DNA of 64,000 nucleotides, taken from assembly GCA_029564595.1 (NCBI GenBank), contig JAKQPS010000082.1, positions 62,001 to 126,000 of the forward strand, given 5' to 3'. Below, one piece after another: positions 33,968-42,807 of this stretch. The notes below the pieces were generated by a model. That model made no database searches and was not told the DNA's origin. It saw nothing but the letters and a program-made list of their open reading frames with translations. Within the stretch, counting starts at the first letter, position 1; each line of letters begins with the position of its first letter. The translations under genes were made by a program, and so were the position numbers. Source of the stretch: a bacterium. GTDB taxonomy: Bacteria > UBP15 > UBA6099.

Positions 33968-35422
33968 TCAGTTCGCCTCCTTTCCAGCGGGCACGGCTTT
34001 CCATGAGTAGCCTGAAATGCCGCGTCCTTTGTCCACATATTTGCGCCGGAAGCTAAGCTCGACAGGCATGTTGACTTTCATATCTTTGACTTCGACGTCC
34101 GTGAAATCCATCCACAACCTGCCTCCGCCATCCATGTCCACCAGACCGTATATGGCCGGCGGGTCGAACGTGAACGCCAGCATGTCCGCGGTAAATGTGA
34201 AAAGCTTGCCTTTTTTATCCGCGAAAGAATAAGGCTCCATTTTGTCCTTGGCGTTGCAGGCCGGATTGGCGCAAATCCTCTGTGGCGGGAACTGCGGAGT
34301 CTTGCATTCCTTGCAGCGCGTTCCGACATACGCCATAATCGCTCGGCGGTCTTTCCAAAGAACGCTCAGCGCGGAAGCCGCGGGCGCCTCGCCGCGTATC
34401 CCTGTCTCGATGTCTTCTATTCCGCTGAAAACCTTGTATTTCTCATAGCTCGTAAGCTCTTTCCGGTTTGCCAGACACGCCTTGACAGCGCGGCGCGCGG
34501 GAAGCTTCGTTATCTCTTCCGTCGCTTGGAAAAGAAGAACGTCCGCTCCGCTTCCGAATCCGACGACCACAATCTGATCGCCCGGTTTGGCGTCTTCCAG
34601 AGCGGCGGCGAGCATAAGAACGGACAGAGCCGCTCCGCAGTCGCCGACCGTGTTCACCATTGATTCTTGGAATTTCTCAGGGGTGAGCATCATCTTCTTG
34701 CCCATTCCGCTCATGTCGGCGGGCAGGGCGATGCAGATTTTCGAGATGTTCGCCGGGTTTACCCCGTGCTTCGTCGCGGCTCCCATTATGGCTTCCGGAA
34801 GAATCTTCGAGATGCCGGCGTCGCGTATCCATCTCTCCTCCCAGTTGCGGTTGAACTTCTCTCCAGACGCTCTGCGCTGGTCCGCAAAATCATAAGAGAG
34901 AGAAAAAGAGCCTTTGAACTCGGCGATGACGTTTTCTGTCCCGAACAGCACGGCGGCGGCGGCGTCTCCGAACATGTGCTCGTAAGCTCCCCCGGGTTTG
35001 CCCAGCCTGCTGTCTGCGGCAAGCACAAGCGCTTGGTTCATTCTTCCGGCCTGAAGCGCGTCCAACGCTGAAATCATTGCGGTTGTCCCGGCTTTCAGTC
35101 CTCCCGTGATGTCAGCGGCGCTCACTTGCGACTTCAGATCGAGGGCGGTAGCCGCTATCGAAGCGTTCATCCTTTCGTCGTAAGGCAGCGTTGTAGACGC
35201 AAGGAAGAGCCCTCCTATCTTTCCACGGTCAAGTCCCGACACGCAGTTCGCTCCAGCGTTCACCGCCATCGACAAACTGTCTTCGTCGTGATTGCTTACG
35301 GCTTTTTCGCCCTTGGCGATGCCGTACGTGAAGGGCGAATACCATCCCATGGCTTGAAAAATAGACTGGCGTTGCAGCCTGTTCCACGGTATGTACGCCC
35401 CGTATGATGTGATGCCAATCAT
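33968..35422 (-). CDS. HMG-CoA-synthase/KAS III-like protein fused to a DUF35 zinc-ribbon OB domain
   Basis: The 484-residue protein has a thiolase-fold HMG-CoA-synthase-like region (about 1-320; MIGITSYGAYIPWNRLQR opening, GDAAAAVLFG, VVVGFGSGADVLLFQ). A DUF35 unit follows (about 365-484) with a four-Cys zinc ribbon (CKECKTPQFPPQRICANPAC) and an OB fold (YGLVDMDGGGRLWMDFTDV). Where HMG-CoA synthases have the acyl-accepting Cys, the sequence reads DITGGLKAGTTAMISAL with no Cys, so classical condensation looks unlikely. It may bind acyl-CoA or serve as a partner of the coupled thiolase. An AAAGGAG site nine bases upstream supports ATG 35422. Confidence 0.8.
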   Translation of the reverse strand: MIGITSYGAYIPWNRLQRQSIFQAMGWYSPFTYGIAKGEKAVSNHDEDSLSMAVNAGANCVSGLDRGKIGGLFLASTTLPYDERMNASIAATALDLKSQVSAADITGGLKAGTTAMISALDALQAGRMNQALVLAADSRLGKPGGAYEHMFGDAAAAVLFGTENVIAEFKGSFSLSYDFADQRRASGEKFNRNWEERWIRDAGISKILPEAIMGAATKHGVNPANISKICIALPADMSGMGKKMMLTPEKFQESMVNTVGDCGAALSVLMLAAALEDAKPGDQIVVVGFGSGADVLLFQATEEITKLPARRAVKACLANRKELTSYEKYKVFSGIEDIETGIRGEAPAASALSVLWKDRRAIMAYVGTRCKECKTPQFPPQRICANPACNAKDKMEPYSFADKKGKLFTFTADMLAFTFDPPAIYGLVDMDGGGRLWMDFTDVEVKDMKVNMPVELSFRRKYVDKGRGISGYSWKAVPAGKEAN

Positions 35423-35651
35423 ACAGTAACACTCCTTTCAGGGTGTATTTTCAATATATGCCGTTACGCGCTGCTAAACCTGATGAAATCCTTATGCGTA
35501 TTCGACAACGCATTGTATAACGCTCCGGCGCGGACAGTCAATGCGTGATTTTATTCACAATTGAACGGCATAACCGGGCGCGGAACGCTCATCCGGCGTT
35601 CTGCATGTAAGTTTTCAAGCCCCGTGTTCATTTAATATTGAAAAGTTGGAA

Positions 35652-35657
35652 TATAAT
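35652..35657 (+). promoter_or_regulatory. Probable -10 element upstream of the 5'-nucleotidase C-domain gene
   Basis: TATAAT lies 35 bases before the start codon in an AT-rich pocket of the 270-base gap. No good -35 hexamer at 17 bases was found. The rest of the gap (35423-35640) shows no gene. Confidence 0.35.
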
Positions 35658-35691
35658 ATAAGAAAGGCAGTAACGAGGGAGTGTGAAAACA

Positions 35692-36324
35692 ATGAAAAGA
35701 TTAGCCGTAGCGGCAATCCTGACATTGACGATGGCGGTCGCGTTTGCCTCTGACGAAGCCGATAAAAGAATAAATCCGTCTGAAACAGGCGCGACCTATA
35801 TAGGCGATGTCGTCGCGGACGCCATGCGCTCCGCGCTTGGGGCCGACATGGCTTTTATCAACGGAGCTTCTCTCGGATATGAAGCTCTCCCGGAGAAACT
35901 CGGCAAGGAAAATCTCAGCAAAGTAGTCCCATTCACTTCAGACGCGGTTGTGATGGTGAAAATGAAAGGCGATGCCATATTGAGCGCGCTGGAACAAAGC
36001 TGCTCCAGACTTCCACGCAGGTCTTCCACATTCCTTCAGGTTTCCGGCCTCGCTTTCACATGCGATGTTAACAAAGAACCGGGCAAACGAGTGTCAGCAG
36101 TGAAAATTGGCGCGTCCGCTCTCGAACCGAACAAAGAATACACGGTCGCCACGACGGAGTTTATAAGCAGCGGCGGCGGCGGATTGAAATCTTTCAAGGA
36201 TTCCAAGCCTGCCGGAGACGAGACGATGACCATAGGCGACATAGTTCTTGAAAATGCGAATTACGACGGAAAAAAGGCTGGAGCGCCTTCGTCGCGCATA
36301 AAATTAATCGATGAGAAGAAATAA
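35692..36324 (+). CDS. Stand-alone 5'-nucleotidase C-terminal domain protein, exported
   Basis: This 210-residue protein has a signal peptide (LAVAAILTLTMAVAFASD). The rest fits a 5'-nucleotidase C-terminal substrate-binding domain: TYIGDVVADAMRSALGADMA, INGASLGYEALPEKL (where the full enzymes have NGGxIR) and STFLQVSGLAFTCD. YTVATTEFISSGGGGLKSFK is the typical late motif. The metallophosphatase N-terminal domain of complete enzymes is absent, and the gene shows no sign of truncation. It may be a periplasmic nucleotide- or phosphoester-binding protein rather than a hydrolase. ATG 35692 has GAGGGAG upstream; GTG 35683 is too close to it. Confidence 0.72.
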   Translation: MKRLAVAAILTLTMAVAFASDEADKRINPSETGATYIGDVVADAMRSALGADMAFINGASLGYEALPEKLGKENLSKVVPFTSDAVVMVKMKGDAILSALEQSCSRLPRRSSTFLQVSGLAFTCDVNKEPGKRVSAVKIGASALEPNKEYTVATTEFISSGGGGLKSFKDSKPAGDETMTIGDIVLENANYDGKKAGAPSSRIKLIDEKK

Positions 36325-36333
36325 TCTATTAAA

Positions 36334-36356
36334 CCGAATCAGTCATTACGATTCGG
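36334..36356. terminator. Possible bidirectional hairpin between convergent genes
   Basis: CCGAATC (36334-36340) pairs with GATTCGG (36350-36356) across a nine-base loop, between the ends of two convergent genes. Neither side has a strong T run, so the terminator call is weak. Confidence 0.35.
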
Positions 36357-36362
36357 GAGAAA

Positions 36363-37235
36363 TCAATGTTTCTGTCTTCTGATGTGCTCTCGTAGAAAAG
36401 CGCGCTCGGCGCGTGTCAGCCGGTGAATTCCTTCCCTGTTAATCTTATCCAAGATCGCGTCAACTTTTTTCTGCGCCGATGCCGCGTCATAATAGTCGTC
36501 TCGCTCGGCCGGTTTGACTAGTTTCCCTGCGGCCCCTCCGACCGCTCTTGTTATCGTGGCCGGATTCCTGAGAAAAAGAAATCCGAACAACATGCCTCCC
36601 ACGTGAGCGGCATATGATATTCCGCCTCCTTGCATGAATATCAGGTAATATAGTTCAAAGAAACATAATCCTATCACGAAGTAGAGCGCCGGAACGGGGA
36701 ATACGAAGAACAGAAGAATCATCCTGTCCGGAAAAAGAAGGCCGAAAGCTAGCATAACGCCGAAAATCGCGCCTGACGCTCCTATAGTCGGCGCGCTCCA
36801 AAGCGACGCTGGAACCGTCATGGAAAGCGATTGTCCGATCGCAAACATTCCTGAATTGAACGCCAGCGAAAACAGTCCGGCTCCCAACCCGCAGAAGAAA
36901 TAAAATATGACGAAAACGCGAGTTCCCATCCGTCTTTCCACTTCGACCCCGAACATCCAGAGCATCAGCATGTTGAAGAATATGTGGAACAATCCCGAAT
37001 GAAGGAACATGTATGTCAGCGGCTGCCATATATGCAACCCGCCGAGACATAACTTGGGGGAGATTCCGAGACGAAGAATTATGAAGCTAAGGATGTCCGA
37101 ACCGTAAAACCTGTCAACTAGCCCTGCTATGCTTGTCAGAATAAAAACAGCGACATTGGCCGCCAGAATCGTTCGAACAGCCGGAGTTATGCCGCCGGGG
37201 CCGAATTGCACCTGCTTATAATAATAATTCTGCAT
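36363..37235 (-). CDS. Rhomboid-family intramembrane serine protease
   Basis: This 290-residue protein has six membrane segments. The catalytic Ser154 lies in TIGASGAIFGVML and His211 in YAAHVGGMLFGF. The HSGLFHIFFNMLMLW loop and the ERRMGTRVF piece complete the rhomboid signature. The C-terminal ~50 residues form the soluble helical extension seen in many bacterial rhomboids (VDAILDKINREGIHRLTRAE). It would cut membrane-anchored proteins; the substrates are unknown. The start is ATG 37235, only 2 bases after the NUDIX gene, so the two are probably co-transcribed. Confidence 0.9.
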   Translation of the reverse strand: MQNYYYKQVQFGPGGITPAVRTILAANVAVFILTSIAGLVDRFYGSDILSFIILRLGISPKLCLGGLHIWQPLTYMFLHSGLFHIFFNMLMLWMFGVEVERRMGTRVFVIFYFFCGLGAGLFSLAFNSGMFAIGQSLSMTVPASLWSAPTIGASGAIFGVMLAFGLLFPDRMILLFFVFPVPALYFVIGLCFFELYYLIFMQGGGISYAAHVGGMLFGFLFLRNPATITRAVGGAAGKLVKPAERDDYYDAASAQKKVDAILDKINREGIHRLTRAERAFLREHIRRQKH

Positions 37236-37237
37236 TT

Positions 37238-37849
37238 TTATTTGCCTTTAATCGCTTTGTAATTGTCCAGCGCGTCGAACGCTGCGCGGGTAAGCATCGC
37301 CCTGTAGATGAATCCACCCCATCTTGTCATCATCATCTTGTGGCATAACTCTCCCATCATTTCATCCCTCGTTATCAGTTTCACGCAGCAGATTTCCTTT
37401 GTGTCTCTCGGAGCCGGTTCACCCCCGTGGTCGTGTCCGAACATTACGTAAGATGTCCAGCCGCGCTCGTCTCCTTCAGGCCCTGTAAACACAACGTTCA
37501 CAATGAGAGGGAAACAATCTATTGAAACTTCAAGCCCGGTTTCTTCGAGCATTTCCCGCTTTACTCCCTGTTCAATCGTCTCGCCGGGGTTAAGACCGCC
37601 GCTGGGCGCGCGAAAGATGCCTGAGTCCTTGTACATAGGTTTTTGTATGCCGATGTAACCGCCGTCCCGCGCGATGAACATCGTCACATCGTGCGCTCTT
37701 CCGCCTTCCATGCTTCCGACGAGCATCTTGTGCTCGAAATCCTTCATCGCGATAGGATCAAGCGCAAGTCTCAGTGTGGGGCCGTATTTTCTTTCCATCT
37801 CCAAAAGGTCTTGTCTGTCTACGAACATTGTCTGAACCGCGCAATCCAT
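37238..37849 (-). CDS. NUDIX hydrolase
   Basis: A 203-residue NUDIX protein. The Nudix box GGLNPGETIEQGVKREMLEE continues TGLEV, so all metal-binding Glu residues are present. It would hydrolyse a nucleoside diphosphate linked to another group; the substrate is not predictable. About 60 extra residues precede the domain (LRLALDPIAMKDFEHKMLVG) and ~45 follow it, longer than the compact NUDIX at the end of the window. The ribosome site is weak, and Met at 37828 is an alternative start. It lies between the second MEMO gene and the rhomboid gene on one strand. Confidence 0.85.
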   Translation of the reverse strand: MDCAVQTMFVDRQDLLEMERKYGPTLRLALDPIAMKDFEHKMLVGSMEGGRAHDVTMFIARDGGYIGIQKPMYKDSGIFRAPSGGLNPGETIEQGVKREMLEETGLEVSIDCFPLIVNVVFTGPEGDERGWTSYVMFGHDHGGEPAPRDTKEICCVKLITRDEMMGELCHKMMMTRWGGFIYRAMLTRAAFDALDNYKAIKGK

Positions 37850-37897
37850 TGATGTGTCGCGACGCTAATTTCCGTAAACGCCGCGATGAAACTGAAT

Positions 37898-38755
37898 CTA
37901 GTATACGATACCGGCGTAACCCACGAAATCGACAGGCTCGCCGTAAGGCCTTACATCGTGGCTGGTGGTGTATTCAAGCAGAACTCCACGCCGCGCTCCG
38001 ATCTTTTCGGCAAAAGCGACAAGCGCAGAAATTGCTCCCGCTCCGCACGTGTTATGTCTGTCCCTCGCTTCTGAGACAATCGCCTCCGCGTTCATTCCGA
38101 CAGCCAGTTCAATCACACGTTTGTCGTTAACGTTTCGCACCCATTCCAACGCTTGCCGTCCTGTCCCTTTAGGCGCGAAACCGAATCTAGGCCCGTAATG
38201 GCTTAAATCGGCGCTGCCGATGGCTACGACGGAATCGTCATTGCGGGCGACATCCGCCACCGCCGCGCCGAGCGCGAATGCGTTTTCATGCGCGGGAACC
38301 AGTATCGGCGCGATACGCGCTTCCGGAAAAAGCCTTTTGATAAATGGGACCTGCACTTCGATTGAATGCTCGCCGTCGTGCGCCGAGGCGTTTTCTTTAA
38401 GTCCGTCCACTTGTTCCAGAAGACGAGACGAAAGAGCGGAGTCGATTTCTATGTCGCCGAAGGGCGTTTCCCAGAATCCTTCCGCCATCAGGGCAGGGGG
38501 GCCGAAATAACCGTGAGAAGCGCCGAATAGGATGAATGTTTTGGGATTTACATGTTTTTTTATTGCAGCGAACACCTTGCCCGCTGTCGGGCCGGAGTAA
38601 TCCCAGCCTGCGTGTGGAACTATTCCTGCACGGAAAACAACGTCTTTAACATCAATATCTGATACCGCGCAGTAATCTATCTTCTCCGCGCATTCTTCAT
38701 GGCCATAAGGATAAAAAAGACCTCTGACGACGCTCCCGCGCCGGTTAAGCGACAT
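37898..38755 (-). CDS. Second MEMO-family protein (AmmeMemoRadiSam system protein B), cytosolic
   Basis: This 285-residue stand-alone MEMO protein carries the family motifs: IVPHAGWDYSGPTAGKV, LFGASHGYFGPP, GEHSIEVQVPFIKRLF, IGSADLSHYGPRFG and NTCGAGAISAL. The metal-pocket His residues and the conserved Cys are all present. It has no signal peptide, unlike the lipoprotein fusion at 20195-21802, so the genome has one exported and one cytosolic MEMO. No radical SAM partner or stand-alone AMMECR1 gene is in the window. ATG 38755 was chosen because AGGAGG lies eight bases upstream. Confidence 0.87.
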   Translation of the reverse strand: MSLNRRGSVVRGLFYPYGHEECAEKIDYCAVSDIDVKDVVFRAGIVPHAGWDYSGPTAGKVFAAIKKHVNPKTFILFGASHGYFGPPALMAEGFWETPFGDIEIDSALSSRLLEQVDGLKENASAHDGEHSIEVQVPFIKRLFPEARIAPILVPAHENAFALGAAVADVARNDDSVVAIGSADLSHYGPRFGFAPKGTGRQALEWVRNVNDKRVIELAVGMNAEAIVSEARDRHNTCGAGAISALVAFAEKIGARRGVLLEYTTSHDVRPYGEPVDFVGYAGIVY

Positions 38756-38860
38756 TGCTCGAACCTCCTCTTGAGCCACTATCACGCTGAACTATTATAT
38801 ACATATTATTCTCATGTGTCATATCGCCCCAGTCGCTTCATTGTGCTAATATTCTCAGAC

Positions 38861-40993
38861 ATGGAATCATTAGTGACAATAATAACATTCTTAGCGATGA
38901 ACGCGTTGGCGTTCTCGGCGGCATGGCGGCTCGGCAAAGCCGGCGCGCGCGGATGGTTGGAAGCCGCGATTGGGACAGGCGTATTTTTTTTCGCGCTCAT
39001 CGTGACGTTGACAGCGGTTCTAGGATTTGTGGGCGCGGCGGGAAAATGGCCTTTCGCGACTGGCGCGGCGGTTGTATGGGCTGTTGTCTTGTTTGCTGTC
39101 AAACCTGTTTCTGTGAAATTCCCTAGTATCCCCATAAAAGTATTGCCTGTCTCAATAATGTGCGCTATTTCCATCCTCGCGATAGCGGGCATTTTTGTTT
39201 GGGACGTTGTGACTCCGCCTCCCGCCGGGGGCGACCCTTTTATTTACAATCTCACTTTCCCGGCGACATGGCTGAAGGCCGGTCGAATTGAATATGTGGC
39301 GTTGCCGTACGGCGCGCAAGCCGCAACTTACTATCCGCTTAATATGGAACTGTTCAACATGTGGCTACTGGCAGGGGCCGGAGGAGATATGGCCGCCAAT
39401 CTGGCCCAGCTTCCCACTCTGCTCCTGTGCGGGCTTGGCGTCGCGGGAATCGCCAGAGCGGCCGGAGTCGCGAAACCCGGCGCGCTGATAGGCGCGGCAT
39501 CGGCTATGCTTTCGCCGGGTCTTGTTCAGCAGGCAACCGTCGCCAGAGTCGATGTCGCTTTCGCGGCTTGGTTTGTGACAGCAATTTATTTCGCTTATAT
39601 TTGGGGTTCTAGCCGCTCGAATCGTCATCTGGCTCTTTTCGGCGTCTCATTGGGACTGCTCATCGGAACAAAATCCCTCGGAGCGGTTTATGCGATTATT
39701 CCCGGCGCGCTTTTTATATCTCAGCTAAAAGGAGGCGCATCGAGAATCTTTTCCGATTTAGTCAGAGTATCTATTCTTGCCGTCGTTTTCGGCGGTTTCT
39801 GGCACCTGAGAAACTGGCTCGCGACTGGCAATCCTTTTTTCCCTTTGAACGTGTCATTATTCGGAATCAATATCTTTCCGGGCGCATACGAAGGAAGCGC
39901 GATGAGGGCTTTCCACACTTCGGACACAGCCGAACTCGCTAAAATCGGAGGCCTTTTTATTGGATTCTGGTTGCAACAATATCTATTGCTGGGCGCGGTA
40001 GTCGCTGGTTTTGCGGTCCTGTTAAAAAACCGTCTATCTCGCAAGAAGCTCGCCTATCTGCTATTGACTCCATGGGCGACTCTTGCGCTTTTCTGGTTTG
40101 TTAACCCGCACAATAATCTGACTAACGGCAGGTTCATTTTTCCAGCCGTTCTGATGCTCGGATTCTGTGTCGCAGTCGCAATCAACGACGCCAAAGGAAT
40201 TGTTGGCAAAGCAATGGCATGGTTAGCCCCGGCGGCTGTCGTCGCCACCAGCTTCATCAAAGATTGCGATCACTTGCCGAGGCTGTTGAGGGATGTCGGC
40301 TCAGCGGCGGTCGGTATCGGCGGCGGCCTTCTAATTCCCGCTTCTGTAGCTATTGCGCTTTTATTAGGGGCGGTGGCCGCGGCGGCTCTAGCCCTCATCA
40401 TGCGGCGAAAAAGATTTATTGCTTTTGCGTCATGTTTCGCCGCGTTGGTTTTGCTCGTTTCAGCAATGACCGCCGCTCTCGATTGCCACAAAGAGCACAA
40501 ATACGATTGGCACGTTTTCTTCCCGGAGGGGAGGGCGTGGGCGCAACTTGAGCAGATGACCAAAGGCAGAAGCCTGAGGATAGCTTCGGCGGGCGGCGAA
40601 AGGGCATACGGCCTTTTCGGCGCGGATATGCGGCATAATGTGATGACTGTTAACATTGACGAACACCTTGACTGGCAGTTTCACGACTATTGGAAACAGG
40701 CTCGCATCGACGGCAAAGCCGACCCTAAGACTGCCGGAGAGAGACCTCAATGGCACAGAGAAGCCGGCGCTCCGAGCCTCTGGCTGAATAATCTTCAAGA
40801 AAAAAAGATCGATATTGTTTTTGCATCTGTTTTAGACCCGATATCGCGGTCTTTTATGGAGCATGACGACGCAGGGTTTCCGGTCGAGGTCGCGTGGGCG
40901 GATTCTATGCCTGATGATTTTAGAATGCTGTTCGCAAATTCCGTTTCGCGGATTTACGCTGTCAGGCCTGCGCCGGACATCGCGGACAATTGA
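38861..40993 (+). CDS. Multipass GT-C/PMT-like membrane glycosyltransferase
   Basis: This 710-residue protein has about eleven to thirteen membrane helices and a C-terminal soluble domain (about residues 560-705). The first large loop contains FVWDVVTPPPAGGDPFIYNL, a position where GT-C enzymes keep acidic catalytic residues. FWHLRNWLATGNPFFPLN is typical of bacterial dolichyl-phosphate-mannose-type transferase relatives. The enzyme would use a lipid-linked sugar donor at the outer face of the inner membrane. ATG 38861 begins at the first helix. An upstream in-frame start at 38699 would run into the opposite-strand MEMO gene. No clear ribosome site is visible. Confidence 0.72.
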   Translation: MESLVTIITFLAMNALAFSAAWRLGKAGARGWLEAAIGTGVFFFALIVTLTAVLGFVGAAGKWPFATGAAVVWAVVLFAVKPVSVKFPSIPIKVLPVSIMCAISILAIAGIFVWDVVTPPPAGGDPFIYNLTFPATWLKAGRIEYVALPYGAQAATYYPLNMELFNMWLLAGAGGDMAANLAQLPTLLLCGLGVAGIARAAGVAKPGALIGAASAMLSPGLVQQATVARVDVAFAAWFVTAIYFAYIWGSSRSNRHLALFGVSLGLLIGTKSLGAVYAIIPGALFISQLKGGASRIFSDLVRVSILAVVFGGFWHLRNWLATGNPFFPLNVSLFGINIFPGAYEGSAMRAFHTSDTAELAKIGGLFIGFWLQQYLLLGAVVAGFAVLLKNRLSRKKLAYLLLTPWATLALFWFVNPHNNLTNGRFIFPAVLMLGFCVAVAINDAKGIVGKAMAWLAPAAVVATSFIKDCDHLPRLLRDVGSAAVGIGGGLLIPASVAIALLLGAVAAAALALIMRRKRFIAFASCFAALVLLVSAMTAALDCHKEHKYDWHVFFPEGRAWAQLEQMTKGRSLRIASAGGERAYGLFGADMRHNVMTVNIDEHLDWQFHDYWKQARIDGKADPKTAGERPQWHREAGAPSLWLNNLQEKKIDIVFASVLDPISRSFMEHDDAGFPVEVAWADSMPDDFRMLFANSVSRIYAVRPAPDIADN

Positions 40994-41085
40994 CCGGCGC
41001 CAATGACATTAAATATACTTTAACTTGTTGCTATCGATTGTTTGATAGACATGCGCGCGCCGCGCGCAAATGAGGCGGCATACGA

Positions 41086-42759
41086 ATGGAAAGATATAAA
41101 AGAGAGTTGGCAAGGCTGCTAAAAGCGCGTTTCCCCTATATTCTTATACCCACGCCGGAGGAGCAGCGCGCTCTGGACATGATTTACGATGTGGCGGAAA
41201 ACGAGGAACTGGTCAGGACGCCTCGCGTCGTATATAAGTGGACTGCGACGCGCGGAATGGTCAAGGATGACCGGCCCGCCGACAAGGGCGACACCAAACA
41301 GCCTCTCCGCGCTCTTGAATTCATTGAAAACAACAAAGAAGCCGCTCTCTTCGTGTTGCTGGATTTCCATGTATATTTCGGCGGTTGCGGCAGAGCTTCC
41401 GACCATCAGATCGTAAGAAAACTAAGAGACATTGTCTTCAATCTCAAGCAGAATCCGAATCCTCAGAACGTCGTCTTGATTTCTCCTGTGTCCGAACTGC
41501 CTCTGGAGCTTCAGAAAGACGTGACGATAATGGATTTCGACCTTCCGTCAAAGGAAGAGCTTCTCGAACTGCTTCGGGATATGATTGCGGCAAATAGACA
41601 GACGGGAAGAATAGAAGTCGAGCTTGTCGCGGAGGACGAGGAACGCCTAGTGAACGCCGCCCTCGGACTTACCATGCAGGAGGCGGAAAACGCCTACGCG
41701 CGAGCTATGGTTGACGACGGACGTCTTGACGCGGACGATGTCGAGACCGTGTTGCAGGAGAAAAAACAGATAATTCTCAAGAGCCAGATTCTGGAATACA
41801 TCACCACCGACGTCACGATGAAAGATGTCGGCGGGCTGGAGAACCTTAAACGCTGGCTTGAAAAACGCGACAGGTCTTGGCTTGAGGAGGCCCGCAAGTA
41901 TTGTCTTCCTTCCCCCAAAGGAATACTCATAACAGGCGTGCCCGGATGCGGAAAAAGTCTGACCGCAAAAGCGGTCTCCGCCGCGTGGCAACTCCCAATT
42001 CTTCGCCTCGATGTGGGAAAGATATTCAGCGGACTTGTGGGAAGCAGCGAGGAAAACATTCGCCGCGCTCTGAAAACCGCAGAAGCGGTCGCTCCTTCCA
42101 TCCTCTGGATCGACGAGATTGAAAAAGGATTCGGCGGTTACACCTCTTCGGGAGACAGCGGGACGACTTCCAGAGTGTTCGCCACTTTTCTGACTTGGAT
42201 GCAGGAAAAAACCAAGCCCGTATTCGTCGTGGCCACCGCGAACAACATTCACATGCTTCCGCCCGAATTTATGCGCAAAGGTCGTTTCGATGAAATATTC
42301 TTTGTGGACCTGCCCACGAAAAGCGAACGCAAAGCCATTCTCGAAGTCCATCTCAGAAAAAGACTGAAACACAAGGAAATTCTTACAGGATTCAAGCTGG
42401 ACGCTCAGTTGATTGAAAAGATGGCCGATGAGACCGAGGGTTTCTCCGGAGCCGAAATCGAGCAGGCTGTCATCTCCGGTCTGTTTGAGGCTTTTGCCGA
42501 AAACAGAAGTCTTTCTTTCGACGACATTTTAAGGGCGGCTCGCAATACCGTTCCGTTGTCCGTGACGCAGGCAGAAGAGATACTAGCAATAAGGCAGTGG
42601 GCGAATGTCCGCGCGGTAGCCGCCACGCCGGCAGACGAGAGGGTCGAATATTCCAGCCCGGAACCCGGAGAGGAACCGCCGGGAGACACCGCCGGAGATT
42701 CGGACAAAACAAAAAAATCGCTGTTTTCAACTCGCGGCGGCAGGACAATTGACTTTTAA
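41086..42759 (+). CDS. Ycf46-like AAA ATPase
   Basis: This 557-residue protein has an N-terminal domain typical of Ycf46-type ATPases (about 1-235; [45 protein letters not shown]). A classical AAA module follows, with Walker A GVPGCGKS at 284-291, Walker [12 protein letters not shown] (341-351) and sensor/arginine-finger region [16 protein letters not shown] ~60-residue acidic Pro/Glu tail closes it. Ycf46 proteins have no firmly established biochemical role; a cyanobacterial one is linked to inorganic carbon use and photosynthesis. Here it is the first gene of a compact cassette with DUF1257- and DUF2997-like genes. Confidence 0.85.
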   Translation: MERYKRELARLLKARFPYILIPTPEEQRALDMIYDVAENEELVRTPRVVYKWTATRGMVKDDRPADKGDTKQPLRALEFIENNKEAALFVLLDFHVYFGGCGRASDHQIVRKLRDIVFNLKQNPNPQNVVLISPVSELPLELQKDVTIMDFDLPSKEELLELLRDMIAANRQTGRIEVELVAEDEERLVNAALGLTMQEAENAYARAMVDDGRLDADDVETVLQEKKQIILKSQILEYITTDVTMKDVGGLENLKRWLEKRDRSWLEEARKYCLPSPKGILITGVPGCGKSLTAKAVSAAWQLPILRLDVGKIFSGLVGSSEENIRRALKTAEAVAPSILWIDEIEKGFGGYTSSGDSGTTSRVFATFLTWMQEKTKPVFVVATANNIHMLPPEFMRKGRFDEIFFVDLPTKSERKAILEVHLRKRLKHKEILTGFKLDAQLIEKMADETEGFSGAEIEQAVISGLFEAFAENRSLSFDDILRAARNTVPLSVTQAEEILAIRQWANVRAVAATPADERVEYSSPEPGEEPPGDTAGDSDKTKKSLFSTRGGRTIDF

Positions 42760-42807
42760 CAATCGCGGCGCATTGACCGCAGTTTATTGCGTTTTGGAGG
42801 CGGCATT

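Noticed and set aside
38699-38860. N-terminal extension of the GT-C gene from 38699
   Set aside because: It would overlap the well-supported start of the divergent MEMO gene and adds a soluble, non-conserved-looking segment. ATG 38861 begins at the first membrane helix.
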